Assembly: GCA_934645125.1 (NCBI GenBank)
Contig: CAKUDT010000043.1
Location: 1 to 8,800 of the forward strand
Reading direction: 5' to 3'
Length of the DNA stretch: 8,800 nucleotides
Source of the DNA: an uncultured Eggerthellaceae bacterium
GTDB lineage: Bacteria > Actinomycetota > Coriobacteriia > Coriobacteriales > Eggerthellaceae
The notes beneath the pieces are model-generated. The model did no database searches, was not told the DNA's origin, and worked only from the letters and a program-made list of their open reading frames with translations. Numbering within the stretch: position 1 is the first letter of the stretch; every line of letters begins with the position of its first letter. The translations under genes and the position numbers were made by a program. Positions 1-6,039 of this stretch are shown one piece after another.

Positions 1-15
1 GTCGCGAGGTGGGGA

Positions 16-966
16 ATGCGCATAGAAGTACTCAACGAGTTTTTGCTGCTGGCTGAAAGCCTGAGCTTTACCGAGACAGCGAAAAACGCTTATGTTTCCC
101 AACCCGTATTGAGCGGACACATTTCAAAACTCGAGCAGGAGCTGGGGGTAAAGCTTTTTGAGCGCGATCGTCATTCGGTGAGCTTGACCGATGCGGGAAA
201 GGTGTTTCTTCCCGACGCGCGCCGCATTTCCGACGCGCATCAGTCCGCGCTTGAGCACATTGCCCAATACAAGGATGGCATGTCCTCACGCATCACGATT
301 GGTTTTCTTCTGGGCTCGTTTGGCTCGTTTCTGCCGCTCGTGTGCAACCATTATCGCCGACAGCACCCCGATGTTGAATTCTGCTTCAGGGAACTGGACA
401 TTGGCGAAGTGCAAACGAAGCTCAATTCAGGGCAGATTGATATTGCGTTTACCCTGTTCACCAAGCAGAGTAGCAACGCGAAATTTGAACACCGGAGCTT
501 GTACGAGGATCGCTACAAGTTGGCGGTGCCGCGTGGGCATCGTTTGGCACGCCGCAAAATCATCTCTATCGAGGATTTGAAATCCGAAGTTGTGTTGGCG
601 CCCAAGCTCAACGCAACGCTGGGCATGGTCACGCAGACAAGCATCAAGCTGCGCAACGCCGGCGTGGACGTGCGCAACGATGAGCGCATTGCGGATGCCT
701 CGGCGCTTATGTCAACCGTTGTTGCCAGCGGCCGCGTTGCCATGGCGCTTGACCACTTGGAAGTGTATGGCGGCGATAACATCTGTTTTATTCCCTTTGA
801 AGACGAGGGATTAAGCTTGTGCGCCGGCATGACGTGGGTCAAAGGCACAAGTGCGGAAATCGTGAAGCAATTTGCCGACTTTGTGGTTGCAGAAACGGCT
901 GAATTTACGCGCGATGATTACCTGTCCCGCAAGGGCGAAATTGACCTTCCGTTCGCCGAATCGTAG
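16..966 (+). CDS. LysR-family transcriptional regulator
   Basis: This is a complete 316-residue protein, the usual length for the LysR family. Residues about 1-60 form the winged helix-turn-helix, with the recognition-helix signature SQPVLSGHISKLEQELG at 28-44 followed by KLFERD (46-51) and SLTDAG. From about residue 92 the effector-binding domain begins (RITIGFLLGSFGSFLP), and NSGQIDIAFTL is the typical periplasmic-binding-protein-like segment. The ATG at 16 follows GAGGTGGGG at 6-14, a good ribosome binding site. LysR proteins are cytoplasmic tetramers that sense a small pathway metabolite and usually control an adjacent operon. Here the gene lies on the same strand as its presumed target, 541 bp upstream of the transporter, rather than divergent. 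Its ligand cannot be read from sequence. That it controls the downstream operon is inferred from position and from dyads in the gap. Confidence 0.95.
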   Translation: MRIEVLNEFLLLAESLSFTETAKNAYVSQPVLSGHISKLEQELGVKLFERDRHSVSLTDAGKVFLPDARRISDAHQSALEHIAQYKDGMSSRITIGFLLGSFGSFLPLVCNHYRRQHPDVEFCFRELDIGEVQTKLNSGQIDIAFTLFTKQSSNAKFEHRSLYEDRYKLAVPRGHRLARRKIISIEDLKSEVVLAPKLNATLGMVTQTSIKLRNAGVDVRNDERIADASALMSTVVASGRVAMALDHLEVYGGDNICFIPFEDEGLSLCAGMTWVKGTSAEIVKQFADFVVAETAEFTRDDYLSRKGEIDLPFAES

Positions 967-995
967 TACCTCTTATCAAAACGCCAGTTCAACAA

Positions 996-1014
996 CTCAA
1001 TATTTAAGGTTGAG
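996..1014. promoter_or_regulatory. Candidate LysR operator (interrupted dyad)
   Basis: CTCAA (996-1000) and TTGAG (1010-1014) form an exact inverted repeat around the AT-rich 9-bp centre TATTTAAGG. LysR-family binding sites are typically imperfect interrupted dyads of about this size with an AT-rich centre. It begins 30 bp after the regulator's stop codon and just before a second palindrome. Assignment to this LysR protein is inference. Confidence 0.35.
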
Positions 1015-1024
1015 ACGCCTCTAT

Positions 1025-1039
1025 GGCTGAAATTCAGCC
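1025..1039. promoter_or_regulatory. 15-bp palindrome, candidate protein-binding site
   Basis: GGCTGAA (1025-1031) and TTCAGCC (1033-1039) are perfect complements around one central A. A one-base loop makes a poor RNA hairpin and no T-run follows, so a DNA-binding dimer site is more likely than a terminator. The binding protein is unknown. The LysR regulator encoded just upstream is the nearest candidate. Confidence 0.4.
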
Positions 1040-1105
1040 TTTGCGAATGGGGACGCTGCGCCCTGCTGCTCCCATAATGCTCGTATGAACTACTCCGAGC
1101 AGTAG

Positions 1106-1195
1106 GATGGGTGCAATCGGTTCGGAGGGGGGCCGAAATGCCCGCGAAATGGTTCGAGTATCCTCACTTTTTTGCGATGGCACGTTGCACCCATC
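1106..1195 (+). ncRNA. Candidate structured leader RNA (three-stem junction)
   Basis: GATGGGTGCAA (1106-1116) pairs perfectly with TTGCACCCATC (1185-1195) over a 68-nt interval. Inside it, TTCGG (1121-1125) pairs with CCGAA (1133-1137) around a G-rich loop, and CGCGAAA (1143-1149) pairs with TTTTGCG (1170-1176), including one G-U. Together these give a closing stem and two hairpin arms. An exact 11-bp inverted repeat is expected only about 0.03 times by chance in a gap of this size. GATGG at 1176-1180 can also pair with CCATC at 1191-1195, which would open the closing stem, so an alternative fold exists. It matches no riboswitch class I recognise. It could equally be DNA operator half-sites. 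No transcription evidence is available. Confidence 0.3.
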
Positions 1196-1354
1196 ATTGC
1201 TTTTTGCGTTTGGAATGCTCTTGGCGTTCGGCCATGCGGACGGACACCAATGTTGCAGCGTTGATCGTTTTACGGCTTCCTGCGGGGGCGGGATGTCGCA
1301 GAAAGTGGTTGACCGTATGCGTTACGTTTTGCGTCATTGTCGGAGTTTTGCTGT

Positions 1355-1403
1355 GCGCTGGGGGGCGCCAAAGCAAACGCCAAAGCGCTGGGGAAGAGCG
1401 CTT
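1355..1403 (+). repeat. Short direct repeats and 7-bp stem-loop
   Basis: GCGCTGGGG occurs at 1355-1363 and 1385-1393, 30 bp apart. CGCCAAAGC occurs at 1366-1374 and 1378-1386, 12 bp apart. The second copies run into a perfect stem-loop: AAGCGCT (1383-1389), loop GGGGAAG, AGCGCTT (1397-1403). Close behind is the odd-centred palindrome GCGAT-G-ATCGC (1408-1418). The site is about 105 bp upstream of the transporter start. It could be a leader structure or a regulator site, and its function is unknown. Confidence 0.4.
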
Positions 1404-1495
1404 ACCGGCGATGATCGCAAATGGGATGTGCAGTTTGTTGACAGGGGGTGCACGAACAAAACGGACTGCGCATGCAAGGGAATTTCGCATTCTGT

Positions 1496-1502
1496 AAGGA
1501 GG
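1496..1502 (+). promoter_or_regulatory. Ribosome binding site that fixes the transporter start
   Basis: AAGGAGG at 1496-1502 lies five bases before the ATG at 1508 and is the best Shine-Dalgarno match near this gene. It rules out the in-frame GTG at 1448, which would add 20 hydrophilic residues unlike a transporter N-terminus and has no comparable site of its own. Confidence 0.85.
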
Positions 1503-1507
1503 AAGAA

Positions 1508-2920
1508 ATGGAAAGCTCAAGCGTTCCAATGGGGAAGCGGCTTATTGGTATTGCAATAGCCATTATCTGCATTGTAGGTTCAATGCTTATTCCAGGCAGC
1601 GAAGCGCTCGCGCACGAAGGCGTTATGGTCATTGGCCTTCTGCTTGCTCTGGTTGCTCTGTGGGTTACGTCGGCGTTGCCGTTGGGCGTGACCGCTCTTA
1701 TTATTGCTGTTCTGTGCCCGGTTCTGGGAATTGTTCCTTCGTTGGGCAACGCCATTACTGGTTTCGCCAGCCCGGCATTGCTTTTCATCATTGCCGTGTT
1801 CTCGCTGCCCGTTATCATGCTGAAGACGAACTGGGGCATCCGTTTGATCGGCGGTCTTATCAAATGGACCGGCAACGACTCTCGCAAGCTTGTTTTGGGC
1901 TTCATGATTGCCACAACGCTGGTATCTACCGTTATGTCCGACGTTCCCTGCACTGTGCTGTTCCTTGGCTTCGCGCTGGCCATCCTTAAGGCCGCCGATG
2001 CAAAGCCGCTGGAATCTAACCTGGGCCGTTGCTTGATGATTGGTATTCCGATTTCTGCCGTGACCGGTGGTATGGCAACGCCTGCAGGCAGCTCCTTCAA
2101 CGTTGTTGCCATGAACATCCTTACGAAGGTAACGGGTTCGGGCGTGTCCTTCCTGGACTGGGTTATTGTTGCACTGCCCGTTGTTATTGTGATGGTTCCC
2201 ATCTCTTGGTTCTTCCTGACTCTGCTGATTAAACCCGAGCCTATTGAGGACTCTTGCCTGGCGGGCATTCGCGAGCAGGCTGCCGCCGCAAAGACCGTTG
2301 AGCCGCATGAAATCAAGACCATCATTGTTGTTCTGGGCCTGCTGGTTCTGTGGATTGTGGGCAACTGGGTGCCCGTTTTGAACGCAACGGTTGTTGCGCT
2401 TATCGGCTTTGGCGTAATGTTTTTGCCGGGTATGCAGCTGCTTACCTGGAAAGAGTTCCAGGACGCCGTGCCTTGGGGCATTGTGCTGATGTGCGGCACC
2501 ATCATGTCGCTTGGTGGCGTTGTTGAGTCCACAGGCGCTGCAACGTTCTTGGCAAACCTGATTATCGAATCCGGCGTTATGAGCCTGAGCTCCTTCGCGG
2601 CACTTGCCTTGATTCTGGGCCTGGTGTACTTGCTGCACACGGTATGCCCGATTGGCCCCGCCATCCTGGGTATTTTCCTGCCCATTATGATCACGCTGTG
2701 CGCGGGCTTCGGCATGTCGCCTGTTGTTCCCACTATCTCCTTGGCAGTGGTTGTTGCCGGCAACTACCTGATGCCGGTTAACCCGACGGTTATGTTGACG
2801 TACGGCGAGGGCTACTACACCTTCGGCGATATGTTCAAGACGGGCATTGTTCCCGCAATCGCGCTGGTTGTGCTTATGGCCGCGTGGATGCCCTTCATCG
2901 TGGGAGTTTTGGGAATCTAG
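1508..2920 (+). CDS. DASS/SLC13-like anion:cation symporter
   Basis: This 470-residue integral membrane protein is mostly hydrophobic, with roughly 11-13 membrane segments, two of them short re-entrant-type stretches. Segments matching the divalent anion:sodium symporter family are SALPLGVTALI (55-65), MSDVPCT (143-149, in place of the first SNT motif), GGMATPAGSSFN (187-198, like GGxxTPxGTPPN), WKEFQDAVPWGIVLMCG (314-330), HTVCPIGPAI (377-386, in place of the second SNT motif) and MPVNPTVML (422-430). It would import or exchange an organic anion at the cytoplasmic membrane. The SNT motifs that hold sodium and carboxylate in family members such as VcINDY are not conserved, so ion coupling and substrate may differ from classical dicarboxylate carriers. 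The start is set by AAGGAGG at 1496-1502. As first gene of the set it probably supplies the substrate for the CoA enzymes downstream. The substrate is unknown. Confidence 0.85.
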   Translation: MESSSVPMGKRLIGIAIAIICIVGSMLIPGSEALAHEGVMVIGLLLALVALWVTSALPLGVTALIIAVLCPVLGIVPSLGNAITGFASPALLFIIAVFSLPVIMLKTNWGIRLIGGLIKWTGNDSRKLVLGFMIATTLVSTVMSDVPCTVLFLGFALAILKAADAKPLESNLGRCLMIGIPISAVTGGMATPAGSSFNVVAMNILTKVTGSGVSFLDWVIVALPVVIVMVPISWFFLTLLIKPEPIEDSCLAGIREQAAAAKTVEPHEIKTIIVVLGLLVLWIVGNWVPVLNATVVALIGFGVMFLPGMQLLTWKEFQDAVPWGIVLMCGTIMSLGGVVESTGAATFLANLIIESGVMSLSSFAALALILGLVYLLHTVCPIGPAILGIFLPIMITLCAGFGMSPVVPTISLAVVVAGNYLMPVNPTVMLTYGEGYYTFGDMFKTGIVPAIALVVLMAAWMPFIVGVLGI

Positions 2921-2937
2921 TTGATTACCAGCCAAAA

Positions 2938-2965
2938 GGTCGGCTCGCGTCGGTGCGGGCCGACC
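2938..2965 (+). other. Strong 11-bp stem-loop between transporter and dehydrogenase
   Basis: GGTCGGC (2938-2944) pairs with GCCGACC (2959-2965). A T-G wobble and CGC/GCG continue the stem to a GTCGGT hexaloop, giving 11 continuous pairs. It starts 18 bp after the transporter stop. No T-run follows, so it is not a textbook intrinsic terminator. An mRNA processing, stability or attenuation element is more likely. It is followed by the palindrome GGCCTG-T-CAGGCC at 2978-2990. Confidence 0.5.
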
Positions 2966-3003
2966 GGCTTGCTGGTGGGCCTGTCAGGCCGAAATGCGTG
3001 CGG

Positions 3004-3053
3004 GCGCCGGAACCATTCAACGGCGTTCTTGGAGCCGGGCGGTTCCTGGGCGC
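3004..3053 (+). other. Bulged 11-bp stem-loop upstream of the dehydrogenase
   Basis: GCGCC plus GGAACC (3004-3014) pairs with GGTTCC (3041-3046) and GGCGC (3049-3053), leaving a 2-nt TG bulge. The loop carries a further CGGC/GCCG stem (3021-3024 with 3034-3037). The run after it, GTTTCGTT, is only partly T-rich, so it is at best a weak terminator. Its place between transporter and enzymes suggests it tunes their relative expression, which is inference. The remaining sequence to 3108 shows only the ribosome site GAAGGGAG (3095-3102). Confidence 0.4.
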
Positions 3054-3108
3054 GTTTCGTTCTGACAGACCTTAGGGTCCATAGATTTGATATCGAAGGG
3101 AGACCAGA

Positions 3109-4260
3109 ATGGATTTTGCAAGAACAGAAGAGCAAGAACTGCTTTTGGAGAGCCTGCAGACCGTCATGGAACGCGGCAATTTCGAGTCCTACTTCAGGGA
3201 GTGCGATGAGAACCATCAGTTCCCCGATCAGGCCGTCGAGGCGCTTGTCGAAGCAGGTTTCGCCTCTTTGGGCATCCCCGAGGAATTGGGCGGCACGCCG
3301 ACCGATATCCTTACGCAGATCATGGTTGCCGAAGAAGCGCATGCTCTTGGCTATCCTTCCTTGTGCTGGATCAATTTCTCGACCGAAGTAGACGACATCC
3401 TTTCCTTTGGCAACAAAGAGCAGCAGGAAAAGGTCATTTCGTACGCACTGCAGGGCAAAAAGCCGTTCACGCTGGGCTTCACCGAGCCTCAGGCTGGCTC
3501 TGACAGCGCTGCAATGTCCACCACCGCCACGAAGCGCGATGGCAAGGTCTACATCAACGGCAACAAGACCTTCAACACCAGCGCCGACCGCGCTCCGTAC
3601 ATGCTGTGCGTGTGCCGCAGCGGCATCAACGAAAACCCCTACAAGGACTTCAGCATGTACCTGTTCCCCATGGATGCGCCTGGCGTGACCATTGAGAAGC
3701 TGAGCAAAGTGGGCAACAACATGTGCGGCACGTACGAAGTGCACTTAGACAACGTGGAATGCGAAGAGTCCGATCTGGTGGGCGAAGAGTGCAAGGGCTT
3801 CTATCAGCTCATGAAGAACTTCGAGGTTGAGCGCCTGACGATTTGCGCTGCCAACGTGGGTATGGCTCGTTGCGCCTACGACGAGGCTCTGCGTTACGCT
3901 GCTCAGCGCGAGCAGTTCGGCAAGCCTATTGGTACGTTCCAGCTTATCCAGGAAAAGCTTGTTGACATGCGCATCAAGATTGAGAACATGCAGAACCTGC
4001 TGTACAAGACCGCTTGGAAGAAGATGCAGGGCGAATCTATCATGATCGACTCTTCCCTGGTCAAGCGCTACACCGGCAAGGCTGCGTTTGAGGTTATCGA
4101 TGATGCTATGCAGATCATGGGCGGTATTGGTTACACCGACGACTGCCGTATTTCTCGCCTGTGGCGTGACCAGCGCGTTTACCGCATTATGGCGGGCACC
4201 GAAGAGATCATGGTGCACACCGCCGGCCGCGCAATCATCAAAGAAGCGCAAGGCCGCTAG
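3109..4260 (+). CDS. CaiA-like acyl-CoA dehydrogenase / enoyl-CoA reductase
   Basis: This 383-residue protein is full length for the acyl-CoA dehydrogenase family and uses FAD in the cytoplasm. The N-terminus follows the CaiA (crotonobetainyl-CoA reductase) pattern: MDF at 1-3, EQEL at 8-11, then SYFRECD (27-33) and IPEELGG (56-62). TEPQAGSD (125-132) is the flavin-contact signature, QREQFGKPI (266-274) and QIMGGIGYT (335-343) the C-terminal ones. The usual catalytic glutamate near the C-terminus (IYEGT in medium-chain enzymes) is replaced by alanine, here IMAGT with Ala362. Glu241 in FEVERL sits where isovaleryl-CoA dehydrogenase carries its base, and CaiA has the same arrangement by my recall. 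The enzyme adds or removes hydrogens at C2-C3 of a CoA ester and exchanges electrons with the EtfAB encoded next. The direction is not shown by sequence, but CaiA similarity favours reduction. The ATG at 3109 follows GAAGGGAG. Confidence 0.93.
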   Translation: MDFARTEEQELLLESLQTVMERGNFESYFRECDENHQFPDQAVEALVEAGFASLGIPEELGGTPTDILTQIMVAEEAHALGYPSLCWINFSTEVDDILSFGNKEQQEKVISYALQGKKPFTLGFTEPQAGSDSAAMSTTATKRDGKVYINGNKTFNTSADRAPYMLCVCRSGINENPYKDFSMYLFPMDAPGVTIEKLSKVGNNMCGTYEVHLDNVECEESDLVGEECKGFYQLMKNFEVERLTICAANVGMARCAYDEALRYAAQREQFGKPIGTFQLIQEKLVDMRIKIENMQNLLYKTAWKKMQGESIMIDSSLVKRYTGKAAFEVIDDAMQIMGGIGYTDDCRISRLWRDQRVYRIMAGTEEIMVHTAGRAIIKEAQGR

Positions 4261-4292
4261 TCCGCGCCACGTACGAAAGGTAGGAGATACCT

Positions 4293-5048
4293 GTGAAAAC
4301 GGTAGCTTGTTACAAAGTGGTCCCCGATGTGCAGGACCTGGACGCGTTCGGATCGCTCGATTTCGATCGCGCGACTTCAGTGCTGGGCGACTATGACCTG
4401 GTTGCAATTGAGCAGGCAGTTCAGCTTGCCGAAGCAACTGGCGATGAAGCCGTTCTGCTAACGGTGGGCGGTTCTCGCTTGAACGACACGAAGCTCGTGA
4501 AGGGCGCGTTGTCTCGCGGTGCTGCAAAGCTGTATCGCGTGGTGGACGATGCCTTCGCGAATGCAGATTCGTTCCAGAACGCTTCTGCTCTGGCCGCTGC
4601 CCTGAAGAACATCGAGTTTGATGTTGCGGTGTTCGGCGAGGGTTCTTCCAGCCAGTATTCCCAGCAAGTGGGCATTCTTACGGCGCGTTTGATGGGCCTT
4701 CCCGTGGTCAACGCGGTGAAGTCCGTAAGTGTTGACGGTGCTGCGCTTATTTGCGAGCGCGACCTGGAAGAAGGAACCGAAACCGTAAAGGTTTCCACGC
4801 CGTGCGCTGTTTGCATGACGTCCGAAGCCATGCTTCCGCGCATTCCTGCGCTGAAAGACATTCTGGCTGCGGGCAAAAAGCCTGTTGACACGCTTGATGC
4901 TGGCGCTGTGGGCGGCGTTGCTGAGAGCCCGGTCGAAGTGGTTGAGCAGAGCCTGCCGCCTAAGGCCGATCGCAAGTGCGTAGTGTATGACTTTGCCGAT
5001 GGCGATGCGGTTGAAAAGCTGGCCGCAGACATCAAGGCTTCCCTTTAG
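4293..5048 (+). CDS. etfB: Electron transfer flavoprotein beta subunit (FixA type)
   Basis: This 251-residue protein has the usual EtfB length. It starts with MKTVACYKVVPD (1-12), the FixA-type opening, and carries LLTVGG (55-60), GEGSSSQYSQQVG (115-127), LPVVN (136-140) and the ETF-beta signature region ERDLEEGTETV (155-165), followed by IPALKDI and AGKKPV. The beta subunit binds AMP or FAD and with EtfA forms a soluble heterodimer that shuttles electrons between an acyl-CoA dehydrogenase and another redox partner. The GTG start at 4293 is preferred because it follows AGGTAGGAG (4278-4286) and yields the family N-terminus. It lies 32 bp behind the dehydrogenase and 14 bp before etfA, so the trio is surely co-transcribed. 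Whether this ETF bifurcates electrons cannot be settled from the sequence alone. Confidence 0.94.
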   Translation: MKTVACYKVVPDVQDLDAFGSLDFDRATSVLGDYDLVAIEQAVQLAEATGDEAVLLTVGGSRLNDTKLVKGALSRGAAKLYRVVDDAFANADSFQNASALAAALKNIEFDVAVFGEGSSSQYSQQVGILTARLMGLPVVNAVKSVSVDGAALICERDLEEGTETVKVSTPCAVCMTSEAMLPRIPALKDILAAGKKPVDTLDAGAVGGVAESPVEVVEQSLPPKADRKCVVYDFADGDAVEKLAADIKASL

Positions 5049-5062
5049 GTTGGTGGTATTCG

Positions 5063-5923
5063 ATGACTCTGGAAAAAATCTTGGTGGTAGGCCAAACGCA
5101 GGAATCCGCTTCTGCTCTTGCTGATTTCGCTGCTTTGCTTGCTGCAAATGTTGAAGTTGTCATTTTGGGCGATGCGCGCGCCGAGGATTGCGCCGATGCC
5201 GTTTCTGCGCTGGTGAAGGAGCTTGCTCCTGCTGCTGTGCTGTTCGCTTCAACGAAGCGTATGCGCTACGTGGCCGCCATTGTTGCTGCCGATGCTCAGA
5301 CGCGCGTGATCAACGACGTAACAGAGCTTTCCGTGGACGATGCCAGTGCTCTGACGTCCAAGCGCCTTTCCTTCGGCGGTAAGGTGGACGTGCGCGAGCG
5401 CGTGGCTTCCGGTGTTGCCGTTGCTACCGTTTCCGCCGCGGCTCTTTCTGCGGCTCGCACCGATAAAGCGTGGGAAGCAACGCAGACCGCTTCTCCAGCT
5501 GCTGGCGCGGTCGAGGTTGTTTCCACCAGCGTACGAGAAACAGAAGCGGTTGACCTGTGCGCGGCAAAGCGCGTGGTCAGCATTGGCCGCGGTCTTGCTG
5601 CAAAGGAAGACTTGGCGCTTATCGACGACCTTGCTTCCGCTCTGGAAGCCGAGGTTGGCTGCACGCGTCCGATTGCAGAAGGCCAGGCATGGCTCGCCCG
5701 CGAGCGCTACATTGGCGTTTCCGGCGTAATGCTTTCTCCCGATTTGTTTGTGGCCGTTGGTTTGTCTGGCCAGATTCAGCACATGGTTGGTGCTGCCGGC
5801 GCAAAGACGATCATTGCCATCAACAAAGACAAATCTGCTCCTGTGTTCAAACAGTGCGACTACGGCATTATCGGCGACCTGTACGACGTTGTGCCGCAGC
5901 TCACGGCTGCCTTGAAGGCGTAA
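5063..5923 (+). CDS. etfA: Electron transfer flavoprotein alpha subunit (FixB type)
   Basis: This 286-residue protein is slightly shorter than typical EtfA or FixB (about 310). The N-terminal Rossmann-like domain is Ala-rich and divergent. The C-terminal FAD domain is clear: VSIGRGL (172-178), TRPIAEG (201-207), VGLSGQIQHMVGA (232-244), AINKDKSAPVF (252-262) and DYGIIGDL (266-273). These match the FAD-binding signature of the ETF alpha family and agree closely with FixB. It partners the EtfB encoded 14 bp upstream and should serve the CaiA-like dehydrogenase. The ribosome site before ATG 5063 is weak (GGTTGGTGG), which fits translational coupling to etfB. The shortening is mostly in the N-terminal half and need not affect FAD binding. 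Confidence 0.94.
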   Translation: MTLEKILVVGQTQESASALADFAALLAANVEVVILGDARAEDCADAVSALVKELAPAAVLFASTKRMRYVAAIVAADAQTRVINDVTELSVDDASALTSKRLSFGGKVDVRERVASGVAVATVSAAALSAARTDKAWEATQTASPAAGAVEVVSTSVRETEAVDLCAAKRVVSIGRGLAAKEDLALIDDLASALEAEVGCTRPIAEGQAWLARERYIGVSGVMLSPDLFVAVGLSGQIQHMVGAAGAKTIIAINKDKSAPVFKQCDYGIIGDLYDVVPQLTAALKA

Positions 5924-6039
5924 AGGAACGTTACGTGCACCTGCGAACCTGCGTTGGGGCGCCATGCCGCACAACCGCGCGGGTTTGCAGCGATTGATTT
6001 TCGCAAACTATCGCAAACTATCAAGAAAGAGGATTTGCC
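5924..6039. other. 116-bp spacer between etfA and the hotdog gene
   Basis: The longest gap inside the enzyme set. It holds an 8-bp near-tandem pair ACCTGCGA/ACCTGCGT (5939-5954), GTTTGC at 5983-5988 that can pair with either copy of GCAAAC (6003-6008 or 6013-6018), and the exact tandem repeat at 6001-6020. AAGAGGA at 6027-6033 is the ribosome site for the next gene. No clear promoter or terminator is visible. Confidence 0.5.
6001..6020 (+). repeat. Exact 10-bp tandem repeat
   Basis: TCGCAAACTA is repeated head to tail at 6001-6010 and 6011-6020, then TC begins a third copy. The 10-bp period is about one helical turn, so two proteins could bind on one face. It may also be a recent slippage duplication. 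It lies directly before the ribosome site of the hotdog gene. Confidence 0.6.

Larger units (their letters stand above)
967..1507. promoter_or_regulatory. 541-bp non-coding regulatory region upstream of the operon
   Basis: No convincing protein gene lies here. The stretch is dense in dyads: CTCAA/TTGAG (996-1014), a 15-bp palindrome (1025-1039), a TGCTCG/CGAGCA inverted repeat with a 12-nt loop (1078-1083 with 1096-1101), an 11-bp inverted repeat enclosing two further stems (1106-1195), and a 7-bp stem-loop (1383-1403). The 7-mer GGGTGCA occurs three times (1109-1115 and 1446-1452 on +, 1186-1192 on -). TTGACA at 1438-1443 matches a -35 box, but no good -10 follows at 16-18 bp, so I do not call a promoter. 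No clear intrinsic terminator follows the LysR gene. The length and structure point to operators and possibly a long structured leader for the transporter operon. Confidence 0.6.

Noticed and set aside
1025..1039. Rho-independent terminator for the LysR gene
   Set aside because: The palindrome has a single central base and no following T-run.
1438..1466. Sigma-70 promoter from TTGACA at 1438-1443
   Set aside because: No acceptable -10 sequence at 16-18 bp spacing, so only the -35-like hexamer is visible.
1448..1507. GTG at 1448 as a longer transporter start
   Set aside because: AAGGAGG at 1496-1502 fits the ATG at 1508, and the extra 20 residues are hydrophilic and unlike the family.
1107..1559. 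150-codon frame through the intergenic region
   Set aside because: It overlaps the transporter start by about 50 bp, has no good ribosome site, and its composition looks non-coding.
1402..2935. Two long minus-strand frames (about 450 codons each) across the transporter
   Set aside because: They mirror the codon pattern of the transporter, lack recognisable domains or ribosome sites, and overlap each other in different frames.
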